Shown here: positions 4,560 through 6,401 of the stretch, piece after piece
How positions within the stretch are numbered: the stretch's first letter is position 1
How the letters are laid out: the number at the start of each line of letters is the position of its first letter
Assembly: GCA_964396385.1 (NCBI GenBank)
Contig: CAYNFH010000296.1
Location: 1 to 6,401, forward strand
From: CAYNFH01 sp964396385
Lineage (GTDB): Bacteria > Armatimonadota > Chthonomonadetes > Chthonomonadales > CAJBBX01
Length of the DNA stretch: 6,401 bases
Direction: 5' to 3'
Notes under the pieces: model-generated
What the model was told of the DNA's origin: nothing
What the model saw: only the letters and a program-made list of their open reading frames with translations
Databases searched by the model: none
Program-made: the position numbers and the translations under genes

Positions 4560-5123
4560 CTACTTGGCATGCCCCACCCACCAGTCGAGTACATTCAGCT
4601 CGCCCTCGAAGGGCCAATCGTCTGCATGGGTGACGAGCCCATGACGGACGGGGTTGTTGCGGACGTACTCCCACTTCTCATCGTATGATTCGCCGTTCCG
4701 AAGCCGGGTATCCCACTGGCCTGGCTCCCACCGTCCGGTTCCGAGCAATGCCATCTTGCTGAATCGGGACTTCCAGAACTGCACCCAGTGGTCCAGCGGC
4801 ACATCATGGGCGCCGGGCCCGGCAAAGAGATGGACGTGATCCGGCAGGATGCAGTAGCGGCCTACCATCCACGCGTCCGCCTCCGTCCAGACCTCGCACA
4901 GCCCCTCGTGGACCGCTTCCGTAGCGAGCCAGGGCGCGCGGCGGCGCGTGCATACCGTCACGTATACAATAGTCGGCCCGTCGCTACGCACGAACACTCC
5001 GTCCGCGGGCCGATGACGTGGGACGAATGCGCGCCCCCTCCCGGACTGGTCAGAAGCAGCGCAACGCGCTGGCTCGGCAGGAGCCTCGGGCTCTCGTGAG
5101 CCTGTGCATGAACGGGCTGCCAA
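4560..5123 (-). CDS. REP-associated Y1/HUH transposase (RAYT, IS200-like)
   Basis: The 187-codon frame has the RAYT plan: VYVTVCTRRR (53-62) as the first strand, the HUH metal-binding motif in LPDHVHLF (H96 and H98), and a C-terminal NGESYDEKWEYVRNNPVRHGL region (from N143) with Y147 and Y153, one of which should be the nucleophile. RAYTs are single-copy Y1 enzymes that cut single-stranded DNA at REP hairpins and are thought to spread them. REP copies lie on both sides (5071-5096 and 3978-4516), the expected arrangement. The start is uncertain. The frame opens with TTG at 5123, two bases after the argD stop, but its first 35 or so residues include REP-encoded sequence and do not resemble the family. 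GTG at 4997 or 4991 (GGAG five bases before the latter) is an alternative. No damage is visible in the catalytic part. Confidence 0.85.
   Translation of the reverse strand: MAARSCTGSREPEAPAEPARCAASDQSGRGRAFVPRHRPADGVFVRSDGPTIVYVTVCTRRRAPWLATEAVHEGLCEVWTEADAWMVGRYCILPDHVHLFAGPGAHDVPLDHWVQFWKSRFSKMALLGTGRWEPGQWDTRLRNGESYDEKWEYVRNNPVRHGLVTHADDWPFEGELNVLDWWVGHAK
5071..5096 (-). repeat. Diverged REP at the 5' end of the RAYT frame
   Basis: Shares CTCGGCAGGAGCCTCG with hairpin 4, then diverges. It can still form GAGCC-TCG-GGCTC. It encodes residues around EPEAPAEPA of the extended RAYT frame, or lies in its leader if translation starts later. Confidence 0.7.
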
Positions 5124-5125
5124 TG

Positions 5126-6346
5126 CTACTGTTCCAAAACCGCCCGGAGTGCAACCAACACCCGGTCGCAGTCGGATTCGGTGATGGTGAGGGGCGGGAG
5201 GAAGCGGAGAATGGTGTCCCCCACCGCGTTCACCACCGCCCCCCGCTCCAGCAGGGCGCGGAGCACGGCCTTCGCTTCCGGCCGGGCCAGCTCCAGCGCC
5301 GCCATCAGGCCAATGCCGCGCACCTCCTGAATGCGGTCCGGCAGGTCCGCCTGGAGCGCGCGCAGGCCGCTCAGGAAGTAGCCGCCGACCTCGGAGGCGC
5401 GCTCCATCAGCCCCTCCTCCTCCATCACGTCCAACACGGCGAGCGCCGCCGCGCAGGCCAGGGGCTGCCCGCCGAAGGTCGAGCCGTGGTCGCCTGGCAC
5501 CAGCGTCTCCGCGGCGGATCCACGGGCGAGACAGACCCCCATCGGCACGCCGTTCGCGATGCCCTTCGCGAGCGTCACCACGTCGCCTACCACACCCGCG
5601 TGCTGGCTGGCCAGGAAGCGGCCGGTCCGGCCCATTCCGCTCTGGACCTCGTCCAGGATGAGGAGAATTCTCCGGGCGTCACAGAGGGCGCGGAGCGACC
5701 GGAGGAACTCCGGCGAGATAGGCTGGATACCGCTCTCCCCCTGCACCGGCTCGATCAGGATGGCGCAGGTGCAGTCGCTCACGGCCTGCTCCAGCGCGCG
5801 CGTGTCGCCGCGCTCCACGTAGCGGAACCCGGCGGGCAGCGGCGCGAACGGCTGCTGGTACTTCGGCTGCGCCGTCGCCGTGACCGTGGTGAGCGTCCGA
5901 CCATGGAAGGAGCCGGTGAAGGTGATCACCTCGAAGCAGTCCGGGCCCCTGTGCTGCTTGGCCCACTTGCGCGCGATCTTGATGGCGCACTCGTTGGCCT
6001 CCGCTCCGGAGTTGCAGAAGAAGGCCTTCTCCATCTCCGTGAGCGCGGCCAGCCGCTTCGCCAGAACCGGCTGGAGCTGGTTGTAGAAGAGGTTGGAGAC
6101 ATGCATGAGCCGGGACGCCTGCTCCGCGATGGCGCGGGCGACGCGCGGGTGGGCGTGGCCCACGCCGCAGACGGCGATCCCGGCCAGGAAGTCCAGGTAC
6201 TCGCGCCCTTCGGAGTCCCAGAGACGGGCGCCCTCCCCGCGCACGAACACGACCGGGACGCGCGCGTAGGTCCCCATCACGTACTCGCGGTCGCAGTCCA
6301 CGATCGGCTGCGTTCCTCGTGTCTCCAGCAGCTCCGCCGTCATCAT
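5126..6346 (-). CDS. argD: Acetylornithine aminotransferase
   Basis: ArgD transfers the amino group of glutamate to N-acetylglutamate semialdehyde to give acetylornithine, a cytosolic PLP-dependent fold-type I reaction. The 406-residue protein is of normal length. Visible class-III aminotransferase motifs are CNSGAEANE (111-119, phosphate binding), GSFHGRT (145-151), EPVQGE (199-204), LDEVQSGMGRTG (231-242, with D232 pairing with the PLP ring nitrogen), and TLAKGIANGVPMG with the PLP lysine K261. Two ATGs are adjacent (6346 and 6343). The AGGAGG sequence sits three bases from the first and six from the second, so the second may be used. The related 4-aminobutyrate and ornithine aminotransferases share these motifs; the neighbouring argF, argG and argH decide for ArgD. 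The 55 bases upstream could hold the end of another gene but are too short to identify. Confidence 0.95.
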   Translation of the reverse strand: MMTAELLETRGTQPIVDCDREYVMGTYARVPVVFVRGEGARLWDSEGREYLDFLAGIAVCGVGHAHPRVARAIAEQASRLMHVSNLFYNQLQPVLAKRLAALTEMEKAFFCNSGAEANECAIKIARKWAKQHRGPDCFEVITFTGSFHGRTLTTVTATAQPKYQQPFAPLPAGFRYVERGDTRALEQAVSDCTCAILIEPVQGESGIQPISPEFLRSLRALCDARRILLILDEVQSGMGRTGRFLASQHAGVVGDVVTLAKGIANGVPMGVCLARGSAAETLVPGDHGSTFGGQPLACAAALAVLDVMEEEGLMERASEVGGYFLSGLRALQADLPDRIQEVRGIGLMAALELARPEAKAVLRALLERGAVVNAVGDTILRFLPPLTITESDCDRVLVALRAVLEQ

Positions 6347-6357
6347 CCTCCTCCTCT
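6347..6357 (-). promoter_or_regulatory. argD ribosome binding site
   Basis: AGAGGAGGAGG on the minus strand runs directly into the double ATG. Spacing favours the second ATG (6343). Confidence 0.8.
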
Positions 6358-6401
6358 CGTTGTCAATGCCCGCCGCGGTCCAGCGGGAGCAGCGTAGATA
6401 G

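Noticed and set aside
5018..6397. Long open frame on the + strand opposite argD and the RAYT 5' end
   Set aside because: Antisense shadow of argD, arginine- and leucine-rich with no recognisable domain.
6366..6401. End of an upstream gene such as argB
   Set aside because: A frame ends with TGA at 6363-6365, but only 12 residues are visible and they do not match any C-terminus I can identify.

Overview
The window carries an arginine-biosynthesis cluster read entirely on the minus strand, in transcriptional order argD, a REP-associated transposase (RAYT), a Clp_N::argF fusion, a four-helix-bundle (23S-IVP family) gene, argG, and argH, which runs off the window at base 1. The DNA is GC-rich and the core enzymes look ordinary and intact. 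The double Clp_N module next to arg genes, the REP/RAYT set and many short-period repeats suggest an uncultured or environmental bacterium. Armatimonadota is my best guess, at low confidence; the sequence alone does not fix the phylum.

Right part (4560-6401): argD is complete and has a strong ribosome binding site. Two bases after its stop begins the open frame of a Y1/HUH transposase of the RAYT type. The 586 bases between the RAYT stop and the next gene hold no credible gene. They carry a cluster of REP-like hairpins (two intact in + orientation, two intact in - orientation, decayed copies) and a 79-bp tandem duplication. One decayed REP supplies the sequence around the ribosome binding site of the next gene.

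Middle (2058-3973): a single 480-residue frame joins two complete ClpC-type N-terminal repeats to a full ornithine carbamoyltransferase. Both glutamates matching the phosphoarginine-binding pair of ClpC are present. This fusion is the most striking gene in the window. Downstream, a four-helix-bundle gene sits between perfect 25-bp inverted copies of a 7-bp tandem repeat, (GAGTCGT)x3+GAGA. The whole unit looks like a roughly 505-bp cassette inserted between argF and argG.

Left part (1-2055): the cassette's left repeat encodes an N-terminal tag on ArgG, and cassette-side sequence supplies ArgG's start codon and ribosome binding site. A second element of the same heptamer family, without a gene, is folded back on itself and inserted in frame in argH together with an 8-bp tandem repeat. 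It adds about 37 residues just before a conserved catalytic segment. The argG-argH gap is a third kind of 8-bp repeat, an inverted repeat with G-quadruplex-capable tracts on both strands, and argH has no visible Shine-Dalgarno sequence.

Together ArgD makes acetylornithine, the ArgF half carbamoylates ornithine to citrulline, ArgG makes argininosuccinate and ArgH cleaves it to arginine and fumarate. The main point for follow-up is an operon colonised by several short-repeat systems whose in-gene copies are kept in the stop-free orientation, plus a protein-quality-control domain fused to an arginine-pathway enzyme.
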